DNA of 64,000 nt from Actinomadura harenae (GTDB taxonomy: Bacteria > Actinomycetota > Actinomycetes > Streptosporangiales > Streptosporangiaceae), in NCBI RefSeq assembly GCF_003696215.1, contig NZ_RFFG01000008.1, positions 62,001 through 126,000 of the forward strand, written 5' to 3'. A program made the position numbers and the translations under genes. This document shows, one piece after another, positions 43,069-51,318 of the stretch (within the stretch, counting starts at the first letter, position 1; the number at the start of each line of letters is the position of its first letter). The notes below the pieces were generated by a model. The model was not told the DNA's origin. It worked only from the letters and a program-made list of their open reading frames with translations, and searched no databases.

Positions 43069-43968
43069 CTAGGGGATTCGGGCGGCCTCGCCTCCGGCCT
43101 GCCGCCGAAGCCAGTCCCGGTAACCGGGCTCAAGCTGCGCCGCCTCACGCTCGAACTCGGCGAACGCCTCGGGCGTCCCGGTGACCCGGGCCTGGTGGGC
43201 GGCGCGGGCGGCCCGCAGCTTCGGCTCGTCCGGCGCGTGACGAAGCCCCTGCTCAGCGGCCGCGAGCGCGGCGGCATGGTCGCCCCGGGTGGCGTGTAGG
43301 TCGGACAGGTCGAGATGAAGCGACCAGTTGTCCGGTTCGAGGTCGACCGCCCGGGTGAACGCGGCCGCCGCCTCGTCCAGCTTCCCGAGGACGCGCCAGG
43401 TCCCCGCGCGGACGACCTCGGTGAACACGCTCGACCCGGCCGCGTCGGCACGGTCGCAGAGCGCCAGCGACTCGTCCGGACGGCCGAAGGTGCGGAGAAG
43501 GATCGCCATCCTGGCCAGGTCTTCGGCGTCGTCCACCCGATCCGCGACCGCCTCGGCGGCCCGAAGCCACGGCCCCGCCCCTACCTGCTCCGGCTCAGCG
43601 CCGTGATCGAAGAGCCGAAGGCCCCCTTCACAGAGCGCCTCGGCGCCGACCTGGGCGAGGAAGCGCTCATCGGCGAACCACGGGGCGTCCGCCCACGCGA
43701 TCCTGGGGCTGACGCCGCCGAGCGCCCCGAGGACGAGAACGGCGTCGTCCATGCGTCCGTCCAGGAAGTACCGAAAGGCCACCACCGGCGCGACCCGGGC
43801 GTCATCGTCCGGAAGCCCTCCGAACCCGCCCATCAACTCGACGGCGGCCGCATACGGCGCGGGGTCCTGCGGCTCACCGGCGATCGCCTGCGACAGATAC
43901 TGGGCGGCCTGCTCCGGGTCACCACCGCAGTGAGCGAGAACGTTCGCGAGCGCGACATTGTGCGACAT
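43069..43968 (-). CDS. Tetratricopeptide-repeat protein
   Basis: 299 residues, helical repeat protein. Clear TPR units are at about 195-262 (RVLGKLDEAAAAFTRAVDLEPDN, then LHATRGDHAAALAAAEQGLRHAPDE), with weaker ones before. No catalytic motif or signal peptide. Probably a protein-protein adaptor. It diverges from the small gene at 44051. Confidence 0.8.
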   Translation of the reverse strand: MSHNVALANVLAHCGGDPEQAAQYLSQAIAGEPQDPAPYAAAVELMGGFGGLPDDDARVAPVVAFRYFLDGRMDDAVLVLGALGGVSPRIAWADAPWFADERFLAQVGAEALCEGGLRLFDHGAEPEQVGAGPWLRAAEAVADRVDDAEDLARMAILLRTFGRPDESLALCDRADAAGSSVFTEVVRAGTWRVLGKLDEAAAAFTRAVDLEPDNWSLHLDLSDLHATRGDHAAALAAAEQGLRHAPDEPKLRAARAAHQARVTGTPEAFAEFEREAAQLEPGYRDWLRRQAGGEAARIP

Positions 43969-44050
43969 CCGCCGAGGCTACCCACCGAACCAGGATCAAC
44001 CGGCCCAAAACCCAATACCCAGGGAGGGGACGTCCTGCCACAATCCCGCC

Positions 44051-44491
44051 ATGCCGCTCGCCACGATCACCCTCACCTCCGGCCGCCAGGTCGCGCTGAA
44101 CAACCTGGAGATCTCCTCGACCAACGACGGGCTGTTGGAGGGCTATCCGTGCGCGCTGCTCAACGATCGCCTCCTGGCGAGCCTGGCCAGGGGCCCCGAG
44201 ACGCCGTACCGGACGTCCCCGCGCCACGTGATCACCCCGGAACGCCACTACCCGGATCGCGGCACGGGCTCGAGTCTCCCGTTCGGCCCGGTCGAGGAGC
44301 TCCCCGCCTTCCACTGCCGCGGCTCGTTCACCTCGACCTGCGTCGACCCGAACCTTGACGAGGTCCTCCACCGCTCACGGCTGACGGTCATCTGGTTCCA
44401 GCACGACCTGGCGACCCCCGTCCCCGACTTCGCCGCCACGGCGATAGCCGACCTCCCCTGGAACGACCTGGCCGAGGACTACGAACTCTGA
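44051..44491 (+). CDS. Conserved hypothetical protein
   Basis: 146 residues, soluble, no recognised family. Begins with a beta segment ATITLTSGRQVALNNLEIS; the C-terminal half contains LTVIWFQHDLATPVPDFA and ends acidic (LAEDYEL). Two Cys residues near the middle. CACAAT six bases before ATG may be a -10 element; a GGGAGGGG lies too far upstream for a normal ribosome site. Confidence 0.65.
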   Translation: MPLATITLTSGRQVALNNLEISSTNDGLLEGYPCALLNDRLLASLARGPETPYRTSPRHVITPERHYPDRGTGSSLPFGPVEELPAFHCRGSFTSTCVDPNLDEVLHRSRLTVIWFQHDLATPVPDFAATAIADLPWNDLAEDYEL

Positions 44492-44499
44492 ACACACCA

Positions 44500-44530
44500 A
44501 CGGCGGACGGCACACACACCCGTCCGCCGT
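44500..44530. terminator. Bidirectional terminator hairpin (copy 1)
   Basis: acggcggacgg (44500-44510) pairs perfectly with ccgtccgccgt (44520-44530). A near-identical hairpin is found at 44841-44871. Confidence 0.75.
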
Positions 44531-44539
44531 CAGATCACG

Positions 44540-44776
44540 TCAGTCCAGCAGATCTTCAGCCCGCTCGACGTCGAACGACCGCTTGAACCACCGCTCCGCC
44601 TGCTCCAGATCCGTGCACGCGTCCGCGCGAGTCCACATGTCCGCCGAGACCTTCACCCCGCGATGTTCCAGGACCTCCAGGGCGCCCTGAGCCTTGGTCC
44701 GTGCCTTGCCGCGGGCTTCGCCGATGGCCTGCTGGGCGCGCTTGAAGTCGCTGACGACCTCGTGGTCAGTGCTCAT
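44540..44776 (-). CDS. Truncated Rpn-like protein (C-terminal fragment copy)
   Basis: 78 residues: STDHEVVSDFKRAQQAIGEARGKARTKAQGALEVLEHRG ... CTDLEQAERWFKRSFDVERAEDLLD (shown in parts), closely matching the C-terminus of the gene at 44881. The nuclease core is missing. DNA similarity extends beyond both ends, including the terminator and gagaacctccag before the start, so this is a partial segmental duplication. It has an ATG with GGAGG ten bases upstream and could be translated; function doubtful. Confidence 0.6.
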   Translation of the reverse strand: MSTDHEVVSDFKRAQQAIGEARGKARTKAQGALEVLEHRGVKVSADMWTRADACTDLEQAERWFKRSFDVERAEDLLD

Positions 44777-44840
44777 GCGTGGAGAACCTCCAGATCGGCC
44801 ACTCAGACGTGTCCAGCGATGGGGAGCTTCACAAATCGTG

Positions 44841-44871
44841 ATGGCGGACGGCACATGCTCCCGTCCGCCAT
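44841..44871 (-). terminator. Terminator hairpin (copy 2)
   Basis: atggcggacgg (44841-44851) pairs perfectly with ccgtccgccat (44861-44871), just after the 44881 gene. Confidence 0.75.
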
Positions 44872-44880
44872 CAGATTGAG

Positions 44881-45767
44881 TCAGTCCAGCAGGTCTTCGG
44901 CACGCTCCACGTCGAGGGAGCGCTTGAACCACCGCTCCGCCTGCTCCAGGTCGGTGCACGCGTCCGCGCGAGCCCACATGTCCGCAGGAACCTTCATCCC
45001 GCGATGCTCCAGGAGCTGAACCGCGGCCAGAGCCTTACCCCTGGCTTCCCCCTCGGCCTTGCCCTGCACTTTGCCGATGGCCTGCTGGGTGCGCTTGAAC
45101 TCGCTGACGACCTCATTCTCGGTGCTCATGGTCAAGAGAACCTCCAGGTTGCTCTTCGCCGCGCCTTCCACCATCTCCAGCGCGTAGTCAATGTATCGCA
45201 TTGCGTGTTCGACACTTCCGGCGTCCTTGAGCCCTCCGAGGAAGCGCTCGCAGGTGCCGTCCAGGTGGCCGTGGGCCATGACGGACAGCGCCGCAACGCT
45301 GGGGTTGTCGGCGACCTGCCGGGTGGTCTCGATCTTCGGGATCTGGTTGGGGCCGACGATGCAGATGTCGAGGGTGAGCGCGAGGGCTCCGCACTTGACG
45401 GTCACCGTGCGCCGGTACTCGTCCGCCCTGGGGTCGGGGGTGAAGACCAGACGTGGACGCCGGCGGTCGGCTTGGAGTGGTACAGCCACCAGGCGACCGC
45501 GTACTCGACGCAGCGTTCGAGCTTCTTCTCACTGAGGACGGTCTCGAACTCGTTGATGACGAGGCAGGCCGGTGCCTGGGCCTGACCTCCGATGGTGAGG
45601 ACGTCGCTGTGGAGGTCGCGGGACGGGCGAGTGTTGGCCTCGTTGTCGCCGATCGTCCAGGGCATGTCGGGGAGTTCGGTGCCCGCGAACGTGGCCAGTG
45701 CCCAGCTGGACAGTTCGGGGTGGGCGTGAAGGACGGCTCTGACGCCATCGTGTCGTCGTCCTGGCAT
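44881..45767 (-). pseudogene. Rpn-like (PD-(D/E)XK nuclease family) protein, frameshifted
   Basis: Two overlapping frames join into one protein of about 295 residues of the actinobacterial Rpn/transposase-31-like type. The N-terminal part (45767 downward; HPELSSWALATFAGTELPDMPW, then APACLVINEFETVLSEKK for the nuclease core strand) changes frame near 45450, where VHV is followed by LVFTPDPRADEYRR in the other frame; one missing base in cacgtctgg would explain it. The C-terminal part ends in ACTDLEQAERWFKRS. The catalytic E-x-Q/K is not well preserved (INEFE). It could be a sequencing error rather than a true mutation. Confidence 0.7.
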
Positions 45768-46116
45768 GTCACGAGAAGCTACCGATCGTCACCGACAGTG
45801 GCGAACGGGAGGCCAAGGCGACTTGCGGGGCATCGCCGGAGAAGGCGGGATTTGGCAAGCAGGCCGTGGCCACATCCGGCCACTTTCCCGCCTCCGCCGG
45901 AGGCTTATCACTGCCTGCGGGTGGCCGTAGCGCTGGGCGGACGCTCGCGCGGGGGCGGGTTCGGGTGTGTGCGCTGGGGCGTGGCGTTGTGGTGGCGGCC
46001 GGGGGCCGGGGTGTGGGAGGGGTGGCGGGGTGTTAAGGGCGGGTCGTCTCGGAGGGGTGGGGGTGGTGTGGGCCCGCTCCTCTGGTCGGGGAGCGGGCGG
46101 GCGGTGGTGGGGTGGG
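45768..46116. other. Intergenic region with a G-rich strand
   Basis: No gene seen. From about 45945 to 46125 the plus strand is strongly G/T-rich with many runs of three to five G, giving G-quadruplex potential; the region ends with the terminator of the MBL gene. Confidence 0.6.
46072..46098 (-). terminator. Terminator of the MBL-fold gene
   Basis: gcccgctcc (46072-46080) pairs perfectly with ggagcgggc (46090-46098), 9-nt loop, 19 nt after the stop. Confidence 0.65.
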
Positions 46117-46938
46117 TTAGGTGGTTGAGGGGGCCAGGTAGGTGAGGGTGTAGCTGGTGGGGGTGGTGGGGGTTATGCGGGCGATGCCTGGGGAGTCGAG
46201 GTGGGCGCCGGCCACGTAGTGGTGGGGCTGGGTCAGGCGGTCGAGGAGGGCTGCTCTTGCGGCTCGGGCTTGGGGTTGGTCGTTGTCGAGTTCCCAGGTG
46301 ACTTCTGGGTGGGTGAACTGGAGGGTGGGGACGTGGACGGTGTCGCCCCAGGCGAGGAGGTGGCTGGGGCCGCTGGCGATGTCGTAGACGGTGTGGCCGG
46401 GGGTGTGGCCCGGGCTGGGGATGGCGGTGGCCCAGTCGTTGATGGCGACCTCTTCGGAGACGGGGACGACGCGGTCGCGGAGGGGGGCGAGGCGTCCGGT
46501 GAAGACCGAGGTGTCGCCTGCGCCGATCCAGACGCGTTCGAGGTTGGGGAAGGCTTCTGAGCCGTCCGGGGTGATGAGGCCGCTCACGTGGTCTTCGTGT
46601 TTGTGGGTGATGGCCACGTCGGTGATCTGGGCGCGGTCGACGTCCGCTTCGTCGAGGGCTTCGTAGATCAGGCCCATGGTGGGGTCGTGCCAGGCGTTGG
46701 ACGCGCCGGTGTCGATGAGGAGCGAGCGGGTGCCGTCGGTGACGTAGAAGGCGTTGACCGACAGGCGCAGGTTGTCGCCGGCGAGGGGGACGGCGGCGGG
46801 GAGTTCGGCGAGGGCGCAGCCGTCCTCGTCGCGGAGGCGGGTGGGCGGCATGTCGATGTAGCCGTCCCGCAGCGAGACCACTCGCAGGTCGCCGAGTTCG
46901 AACGTGGCGTGGAGCCGGCCGGTCGAGAGCAGGCGCAT
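46117..46938 (-). CDS. MBL-fold metallo-hydrolase (lactonase-like)
   Basis: 273 residues, soluble, two-metal hydrolase. Metal site HKHEDH (His112, His114, Asp116, His117) preceded by SLLIDTGAS, then SPGHTPGHT and a C-terminal AGAHLDSPGIARI with another His. The group includes N-acyl-homoserine lactonases and related hydrolases; substrate unknown. ATG 46938 has GGAGG five bases upstream, better than ATG 46953. It diverges from an XRE-cupin regulator across tandem operator-like sites. Confidence 0.9.
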   Translation of the reverse strand: MRLLSTGRLHATFELGDLRVVSLRDGYIDMPPTRLRDEDGCALAELPAAVPLAGDNLRLSVNAFYVTDGTRSLLIDTGASNAWHDPTMGLIYEALDEADVDRAQITDVAITHKHEDHVSGLITPDGSEAFPNLERVWIGAGDTSVFTGRLAPLRDRVVPVSEEVAINDWATAIPSPGHTPGHTVYDIASGPSHLLAWGDTVHVPTLQFTHPEVTWELDNDQPQARAARAALLDRLTQPHHYVAGAHLDSPGIARITPTTPTSYTLTYLAPSTT

Positions 46939-46954
46939 GGAATCCTCCGTCACA

Positions 46955-46987
46955 TCTTCTATAGGAGACTGTATCTTCTTTAGGAGA
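46955..46987. promoter_or_regulatory. Tandem near-palindromic operator sites
   Basis: tcttctataggaga (46955-46968) and tcttctttaggaga (46974-46987) are 13/14 identical and each is a near palindrome; centres are 19 bp apart. They cover the promoter region between the MBL gene and the XRE-cupin gene (TACACT at 46993-46998 may be the -10 for the latter). Confidence 0.65.
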
Positions 46988-47033
46988 ATACATACACTGT
47001 GGACGGCGAGGAACCCAGCGATCGAGGAGCACG

Positions 47034-47642
47034 GTGATCGGGCAAGGCGGAGGCGCGGACGGGACGCGGGACGGGGACGACCTGGCCGGGGCGTTCGGCG
47101 GGAACGTGCGGCGGCGGCGTGAGGAGGCGGACCTGACGCTGGAACAGTTGTCCGAGCGGTCGTCGGTCAGCCGGGCGATGCTGTCCAAGGTCGAGCGTGG
47201 TGAGAAGAGCCCGACGATCGGCGTCGCGTCCAGGATCGCGCATGCGCTCGAGGTGTCGCTGTCGGATCTGATCGGTGCGCCGGGCGCTGCGGCGTCCGGG
47301 GTGGCCGTGGTCATGCGCAAGAACGACCGGGCCGTGTTCCGTGACCCGGAGACCGGTTTCGAGCGGCACATCGTGTCGGCGGCGCCGGGGGCGGGACGGG
47401 CCGAGATGGTCGTCCACTATCTTCCGGCGCAGGTGTCGACCGGGTTGCTGCCCGCGTATCCGCCGGGGACGGAGAAGCAGCTCATGGTGATCGAGGGGTC
47501 CCTGACGGTCGCGGTCGGCGGGATCAGCGAGACCCTGGACGCGGGCGACTCCCTGTTCCTCCAGGCCGACGCGGACCACGGCTTCGCCAACCGGACGGAC
47601 GCCCCCTGCGAATACATCATGGTCATCTCGCGCAGGAGCTGA
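47034..47642 (+). CDS. XRE-family regulator with C-terminal cupin domain
   Basis: 202 residues. Helix-turn-helix about 18-72 (NVRRRREEADLTLEQLSERSSVSRAMLSKVERGEKSPTI, shown across its helices) and a cupin_2 barrel about 125-195 (EKQLMVIEGSLTVAVGG, then LDAGDSLFLQADADHGFAN). Such regulators sense small metabolites. GTG 47034 has GAGGAG four bases upstream. It likely binds the tandem sites before it and controls the divergent hydrolase and itself. Confidence 0.92.
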   Translation: MIGQGGGADGTRDGDDLAGAFGGNVRRRREEADLTLEQLSERSSVSRAMLSKVERGEKSPTIGVASRIAHALEVSLSDLIGAPGAAASGVAVVMRKNDRAVFRDPETGFERHIVSAAPGAGRAEMVVHYLPAQVSTGLLPAYPPGTEKQLMVIEGSLTVAVGGISETLDAGDSLFLQADADHGFANRTDAPCEYIMVISRRS

Positions 47643-47669
47643 CCGGCCGCAGCGGCCGGGCGGCCGGTT
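47643..47669 (+). terminator. Terminator after the XRE-cupin gene
   Basis: accggccgc (47643-47651) pairs with gcggccggt (47661-47669) directly after the stop codon. Confidence 0.6.
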
Positions 47670-47784
47670 CGCCTGGGTGAGAGCTTCCGGGCGGGGGCGT
47701 CGGGCGCCCGGCTGAACCGCGGCTGGGCGGAGGGCGGTTGGAGGGTGTCCCCGCCCCGCCGAGGGTGGCGGTGCGGCGGAGGCG

Positions 47785-48075
47785 TCAGGGGGTGACGTTG
47801 CGGCAGGTGGGGTCCTGTGGGACGACGGCGATCGAGCCGTACGGCTGGTCACCGTGGTACGCGGTGTAGATGCGGTTGCCGTGGTCGCACTTGGTGGCGG
47901 CGTTGCTGAAGCCGTCCGGCATGCGGATGAGGTCGGCGGGGACGCCGTTGTCGTGTCCGGAGCGCGGGGCGTCCTTGAACGGCTCGGCGTACTTGGCGCC
48001 GCATCCGGTCAGGCCGCCGAGGGCGAGGGCGAACGTGGCGACGGCGGCGGCGAGGGCGGCCTTGGGGTGCTTCAT
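47785..48075 (-). CDS. Small lipoprotein of unknown function
   Basis: 96 residues. Signal peptide with lipobox LTGC (Cys about 25), so lipid-anchored on the outer face of the membrane. The mature part (about 70 residues) contains two more Cys residues (TKCDHGNRIYTAYHGD and DPTCRNVTP) that may pair. No family recognised. AAAGGACG lies about eight bases before ATG. Confidence 0.75.
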   Translation of the reverse strand: MKHPKAALAAAVATFALALGGLTGCGAKYAEPFKDAPRSGHDNGVPADLIRMPDGFSNAATKCDHGNRIYTAYHGDQPYGSIAVVPQDPTCRNVTP

Positions 48076-48364
48076 GTCGGGGCGTCCTTTCGGGGGGCGG
48101 GTTCCGGCGGCGGCCGGAACCCGGGGGTGTGAGACCCGTCCCGATCATGGTGATCGACGCGCCGCGCGTGCGCGTCACAGGACTCAACCGGCGGCTTCCT
48201 CGCTTGAGTCGGTAGGCGAATCGTGGACGGCCTGGACGGTGGCCGTCCACGAGCGGGCGCGGCAGGGAGGAGCGGTGCCTCGCCGGATTCGAGGGCGCTC
48301 CGGGTGAGCCGCCGTTTGAGGAGGAGGTCCGGGTGTCCGGCCGCCGCGTTTTGGTCGTGGGGTG

Positions 48365-48787
48365 TCAGTGGCAGGTCTCGGGCGTGCCGATCAGCGCCAG
48401 GTGGAGGTGGGTGGTGCCGCCGAGCCAGTGTCCCCAGCACACGTCGTTCCCGGATCGGAGGTCGTGCAGGGCTCGTCCGAATCTGACCTGGTCAGGGATG
48501 GCGTCCGCTTCCTGGCCGATGTGGTCTCTGATCGGGGTCCACTGGGCGCGGAGCCAGGCGATGCCGTCCTCCGGGGTCGTGGCCACGCACCGGATCGTGC
48601 GGGTGGGCTTTCGCAGCCAGTCCCTGATCACCTTCGGGGCGTGGTCCATCGCCGGGTCACGTCGTGCCGCTTCGTTGCCGTAGGTCTCGCCGTCCATGCG
48701 GGACGAGTGGCAGTGCCAGTGCAGCCCTCGCCGTTCCCATATGGCCGGGGACGCGTCCCGCCAGTAGTCGTGATCGAACGTCGCCAC
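48365..48787 (-). CDS. Hypothetical protein
   Basis: 140 residues, His- and Trp-rich (WRDASPAIWERRGLHWHCHS; LGGTTHLHLALIGT), soluble, no recognised domain. The 3' part overlaps no other gene. The 289 bp between it and the lipoprotein gene (48076-48364) show nothing I can support. It lies beyond the terminator of the XRE-DUF397 cassette. Confidence 0.6.
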   Translation of the reverse strand: MATFDHDYWRDASPAIWERRGLHWHCHSSRMDGETYGNEAARRDPAMDHAPKVIRDWLRKPTRTIRCVATTPEDGIAWLRAQWTPIRDHIGQEADAIPDQVRFGRALHDLRSGNDVCWGHWLGGTTHLHLALIGTPETCH

Positions 48788-48810
48788 TGTCTCCCCTGGG
48801 TATAAGGAGT

Positions 48811-48846
48811 GGCCTGGCCCTCCCGACCAGGGACGAGGGCCAGGCC
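48811..48846 (-). terminator. Terminator of the XRE-DUF397 cassette
   Basis: ggcctggccctc (48811-48822) pairs perfectly with gagggccaggcc (48835-48846), a 12-bp stem with a 12-nt loop, 10 nt after the DUF397 stop. Confidence 0.8.
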
Positions 48847-48856
48847 CGCCGGTCGG

Positions 48857-49078
48857 TCAGATGTCGAACTCTCCGGCCTTCACGCCCTGGATGAAGCCCT
48901 CCCACTCGTGGCGGGTGAACACCGAGGTGACGCCGGTCTTGGAGTCGCGGAGCCCGATCGTCCCGCCGGTCTCCGCGTCCGCGAGGTTGGTGGCGACCTC
49001 CACACACCCGCACCCGGCGTCCTCACCGTTGCACAACGTACTGACCTTGAACAGGTACCGGTTCGTCCCAGCAGCCAC
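48857..49078 (-). CDS. DUF397 protein
   Basis: 73 residues; typical DUF397 content: NGEDAGCGCVEVA, then GGTIGLRDSKTG and HEWEGFIQGVKAGEFD. DUF397 proteins accompany XRE-DUF5753 regulators throughout actinobacteria and act with them in developmental control (whiJ/bldB-like clusters). GTG 49078 is chosen because GAAGGGAG lies seven bases upstream; the open frame to 49222 is not DUF397-like. Last gene of a four-gene cassette. Confidence 0.87.
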   Translation of the reverse strand: MAAGTNRYLFKVSTLCNGEDAGCGCVEVATNLADAETGGTIGLRDSKTGVTSVFTRHEWEGFIQGVKAGEFDI

Positions 49079-49218
49079 GAACGTTCTCCCTTCATCGGAA
49101 CCGAGTCGGATCCCGCCGAGCTCCACAATCCGCAGGCCGAATGGCACTCGACCCCGTTGAAGCTTCGGCAAGATCCCGTCACGGGAAAGGTATTCCCTTT
49201 CCCGTGACGCGATGCGGT

Positions 49219-50073
49219 TCATTCACGTGGCCGCATGAATTCACGGGACGCCGCCAGCAAGAATGATCTGGACTCGTTTCCCCACAGGGATCGATCTGAG
49301 AAGTATGCGAACAGGCTCACATGGTGGGCGATGTCCTTCGGATCGCGAAGCACGATTTGGCCGGTGAACGTCTCGACCGTCACCAGATGCCGATCGTACA
49401 GGGTGAAGGTGTTCATCGGCCCGACGCCAAGGTCGCGGGTCGTCGGCACCACGCCGATGCGAACGTTAGGGAGACGTGACAGGGAAACAAGGCGGTCCAG
49501 CTGGAGGGCCATGACCGGAGGTGCACAAAGGCGCCATGTCACGGCCTGCTCAGTGAGAAGGAACTCGAACCGTTTAGAAGGGTCGTGAAGAACCCGCTGG
49601 CGTTCCAGCTTCAGGGCAACAGCCCGCGTCGTGTCCCCCTTTGCCGGCTCGATGGGCATGTCCATGGCAGCCCGCATGTACTCGGGTGTTTGCAGGAGCC
49701 CCGTGACCAGGGACGGCAGGAAGTAGCGCATGTGGGTGGCCGTGCCTTCGAGGGCCGCGAGTTCACGCTGCCGGTGATGCAGCCCTCGGCGCACCGACGC
49801 GCGAATGTCCCGGAACTCGGTGTTCGCGACCCGCGCCAGGTTCAGCAGTTCGTCACGGGTCGCCGCGTCCACGCTCAGCGCCAGCAGGACGCGCTCGACG
49901 TCCACAACCGACGGCAGCGCCCGGCCGTTCTCGATACGGGAGATCTTGGACTGGGACATGTTGCAGCGCCGGGCCAGTCTCTCTCCGGACAGGCCCGACG
50001 CTTTCCGCAGGTCTCGCAGGGCACGGGCCAGCCTTTGGCGATCGTCGCCGGCTCGTTGGGGGTCAAGGGTCAC
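49219..50073 (-). CDS. XRE-family regulator with DUF5753 domain
   Basis: 284 residues. Helix-turn-helix about 20-75 (ALRDLRKASGLSGERLARRC, then MSQSKISRIENGRALPSV) and a C-terminal DUF5753 domain (about 100-275; MRYFLPSLVTGLLQTPEYMRAAM in parts, FEFLLTEQAVTWRL, VRIGVVPTTRDLGVGPMNTFTLYD in parts). GTG 50073 overlaps the stop of the preceding DUF6879 gene as GTGA, so they are translationally coupled. It is probably autoregulatory. Confidence 0.92.
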   Translation of the reverse strand: MTLDPQRAGDDRQRLARALRDLRKASGLSGERLARRCNMSQSKISRIENGRALPSVVDVERVLLALSVDAATRDELLNLARVANTEFRDIRASVRRGLHHRQRELAALEGTATHMRYFLPSLVTGLLQTPEYMRAAMDMPIEPAKGDTTRAVALKLERQRVLHDPSKRFEFLLTEQAVTWRLCAPPVMALQLDRLVSLSRLPNVRIGVVPTTRDLGVGPMNTFTLYDRHLVTVETFTGQIVLRDPKDIAHHVSLFAYFSDRSLWGNESRSFLLAASREFMRPRE

Positions 50074-50582
50074 CCGGCGGCGTACTCCGGGAAGGGGACG
50101 GAGTGCGCGAGGGCCAGGCACTTCCATTCGATGTACGGGGACGGGTCGGCGTCGCCCAGGAGTTCGCGGCCGATCTGCGTCCCGTCGTTCGCGTAGTGCA
50201 TGAGGACGATGTGGGTGTCATCGAAGAGCCAGAAGTCCTGGGCTCTCGCGAGTGGGTTCGGACGGTCGGTGACGTCCAGGATCCGGATCTCCTCCCCCGC
50301 CTCCGAACTGTGCGGGTAGAAGGCGAACTCGAACCGCAGGTACTCCGTCAGGGGGCGGGTGAGCACGTGGACGCGTCCGATGTCACGTCCGGTCTCCCGG
50401 TAGTGGCGGACGCGGACGAGCCACGGGTCGTCCGCGGGGATGTCCAGACGTCCCGTCTCCCGCCAGACCCGGAACTCTTCGTCTTCTTCGGGAACCCCGT
50501 AGGCGGGGAGCGTCTCCAGCCGGAAGGCGTCGTGCCGGTAGGAGTTGAAGAAGTTGCGCCAGTCGTCACCAGCCAAGAGCAC
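50070..50582 (-). CDS. DUF6879-like protein
   Basis: About 170 residues, soluble: DDWRNFFNSYRHDAFRLETLPAYGV, EFRVWRETGRLD and a C-terminal FWLFDDTHIVLMHYANDG are typical of proteins I know as DUF6879, which travel with XRE-DUF397 genes (segments shown are separate pieces). Function unknown. GTG 50582 lies inside the end of the upstream small gene (17-bp overlap); TTG 50576 is an alternative. Confidence 0.78.
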   Translation of the reverse strand: MLLAGDDWRNFFNSYRHDAFRLETLPAYGVPEEDEEFRVWRETGRLDIPADDPWLVRVRHYRETGRDIGRVHVLTRPLTEYLRFEFAFYPHSSEAGEEIRILDVTDRPNPLARAQDFWLFDDTHIVLMHYANDGTQIGRELLGDADPSPYIEWKCLALAHSVPFPEYAAG

Positions 50583-50760
50583 GGACGGCCTCCCGCAGCA
50601 GTTCCTCGGGAATCTCCACGACCGCCTCGCCCTCCGGCGTCCGATGCCCCTTGAGGTGGTCACCCTGCACCGCCAGCGTCCCCCTATCGGTGCGATACAC
50701 CGTCGGACAGTCGTCCCGAGTACACGTCCCGGCGATCCGGGTCAGTTCGACTTCGTCCAT
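50566..50760 (-). CDS. Small Cys-containing protein of the XRE-DUF397 cassette
   Basis: 64 residues: MDEVELTRIAGTCTRDDCPTVYRTDRG, then LAVQGDHLKGHRTPEGEAVVEIPEELLREA (pieces). The TC-x4-CPTVY pattern recurs in small proteins next to DUF6879 genes in actinomycetes. Two Cys five residues apart could bind a metal or form a disulfide. ATG 50760 has GGGAGGG closely upstream. First gene of the cassette, with a good promoter at 50795-50823. Confidence 0.72.
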   Translation of the reverse strand: MDEVELTRIAGTCTRDDCPTVYRTDRGTLAVQGDHLKGHRTPEGEAVVEIPEELLREAVRALGW

Positions 50761-50794
50761 CGCGCCCTCCCAGCTATGCGTGGTCGTGACTGGG

Positions 50795-50844
50795 ACGCTA
50801 GGAGGACCGACTGCGCTGGTCAACGACTATGCACGTCACTGCAT
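50795..50844 (-). promoter_or_regulatory. Promoter and palindromic operator of the XRE-DUF397 cassette
   Basis: On the minus strand TTGACC (50823-50818) and TAGCGT (50800-50795) are separated by exactly 17 bp. A 16-bp inverted repeat atgca-cgtcac-tgcat (50829-50844) sits directly upstream of the -35 and may be the XRE binding site. Confidence 0.65.
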
Positions 50845-51318
50845 GATGTCGCCGAACACAGACGCCCGTAGGGCGAAGTGCAGACCGCACCACAGGCGGC
50901 GGCAAGAATCCGAGGGCGCACTTCCATCTCCACACAAGCCGGATTAGTCGGGTCAGGGCAGTAGCGGTTGCCCGCGCCGTCGACAGGCACACACGGTGCA
51001 GCCTCAGGGGGCCACAGTCGGTCGCGCGAGAGACACCCTTGGCAACTTCTTCGAGGTCATCGACTATTGACACCAATCAAGACTCAGGCTAAGCGCTAAC
51101 GAACACACCCTCACTTGCGTTTTGTCACTTCGGGGGAATTTTCGATTCACCATTGCTTGACCACTGAGTCAAGGTTAGTCTGCGGGCGTTCACTGTCCTC
51201 CAGGCCGAACACCGGAACGATGAGAACCGCCGCGTTCGCGAGATCCGGATCAGCGGTGGAAACCTGCAAGCCTGCACATCACCCCGCACGCTATCCGAAC
51301 CTTCCACCGGAGAGTCCT
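50845..51318. other. Intergenic region, no gene seen
   Basis: About 470 bp, lower in GC than the surroundings. A short inverted repeat cttgac-cactga-gtcaag lies at 51156-51173, and the ribosome site of the next gene is at the right end. The open frames in it have no supporting features. Confidence 0.5.

Noticed and set aside
50798..51076. 92-residue minus-strand frame upstream of the XRE cassette
   Set aside because: It covers the cassette promoter and palindrome, lacks a recognisable domain, and has mixed third-position bases.
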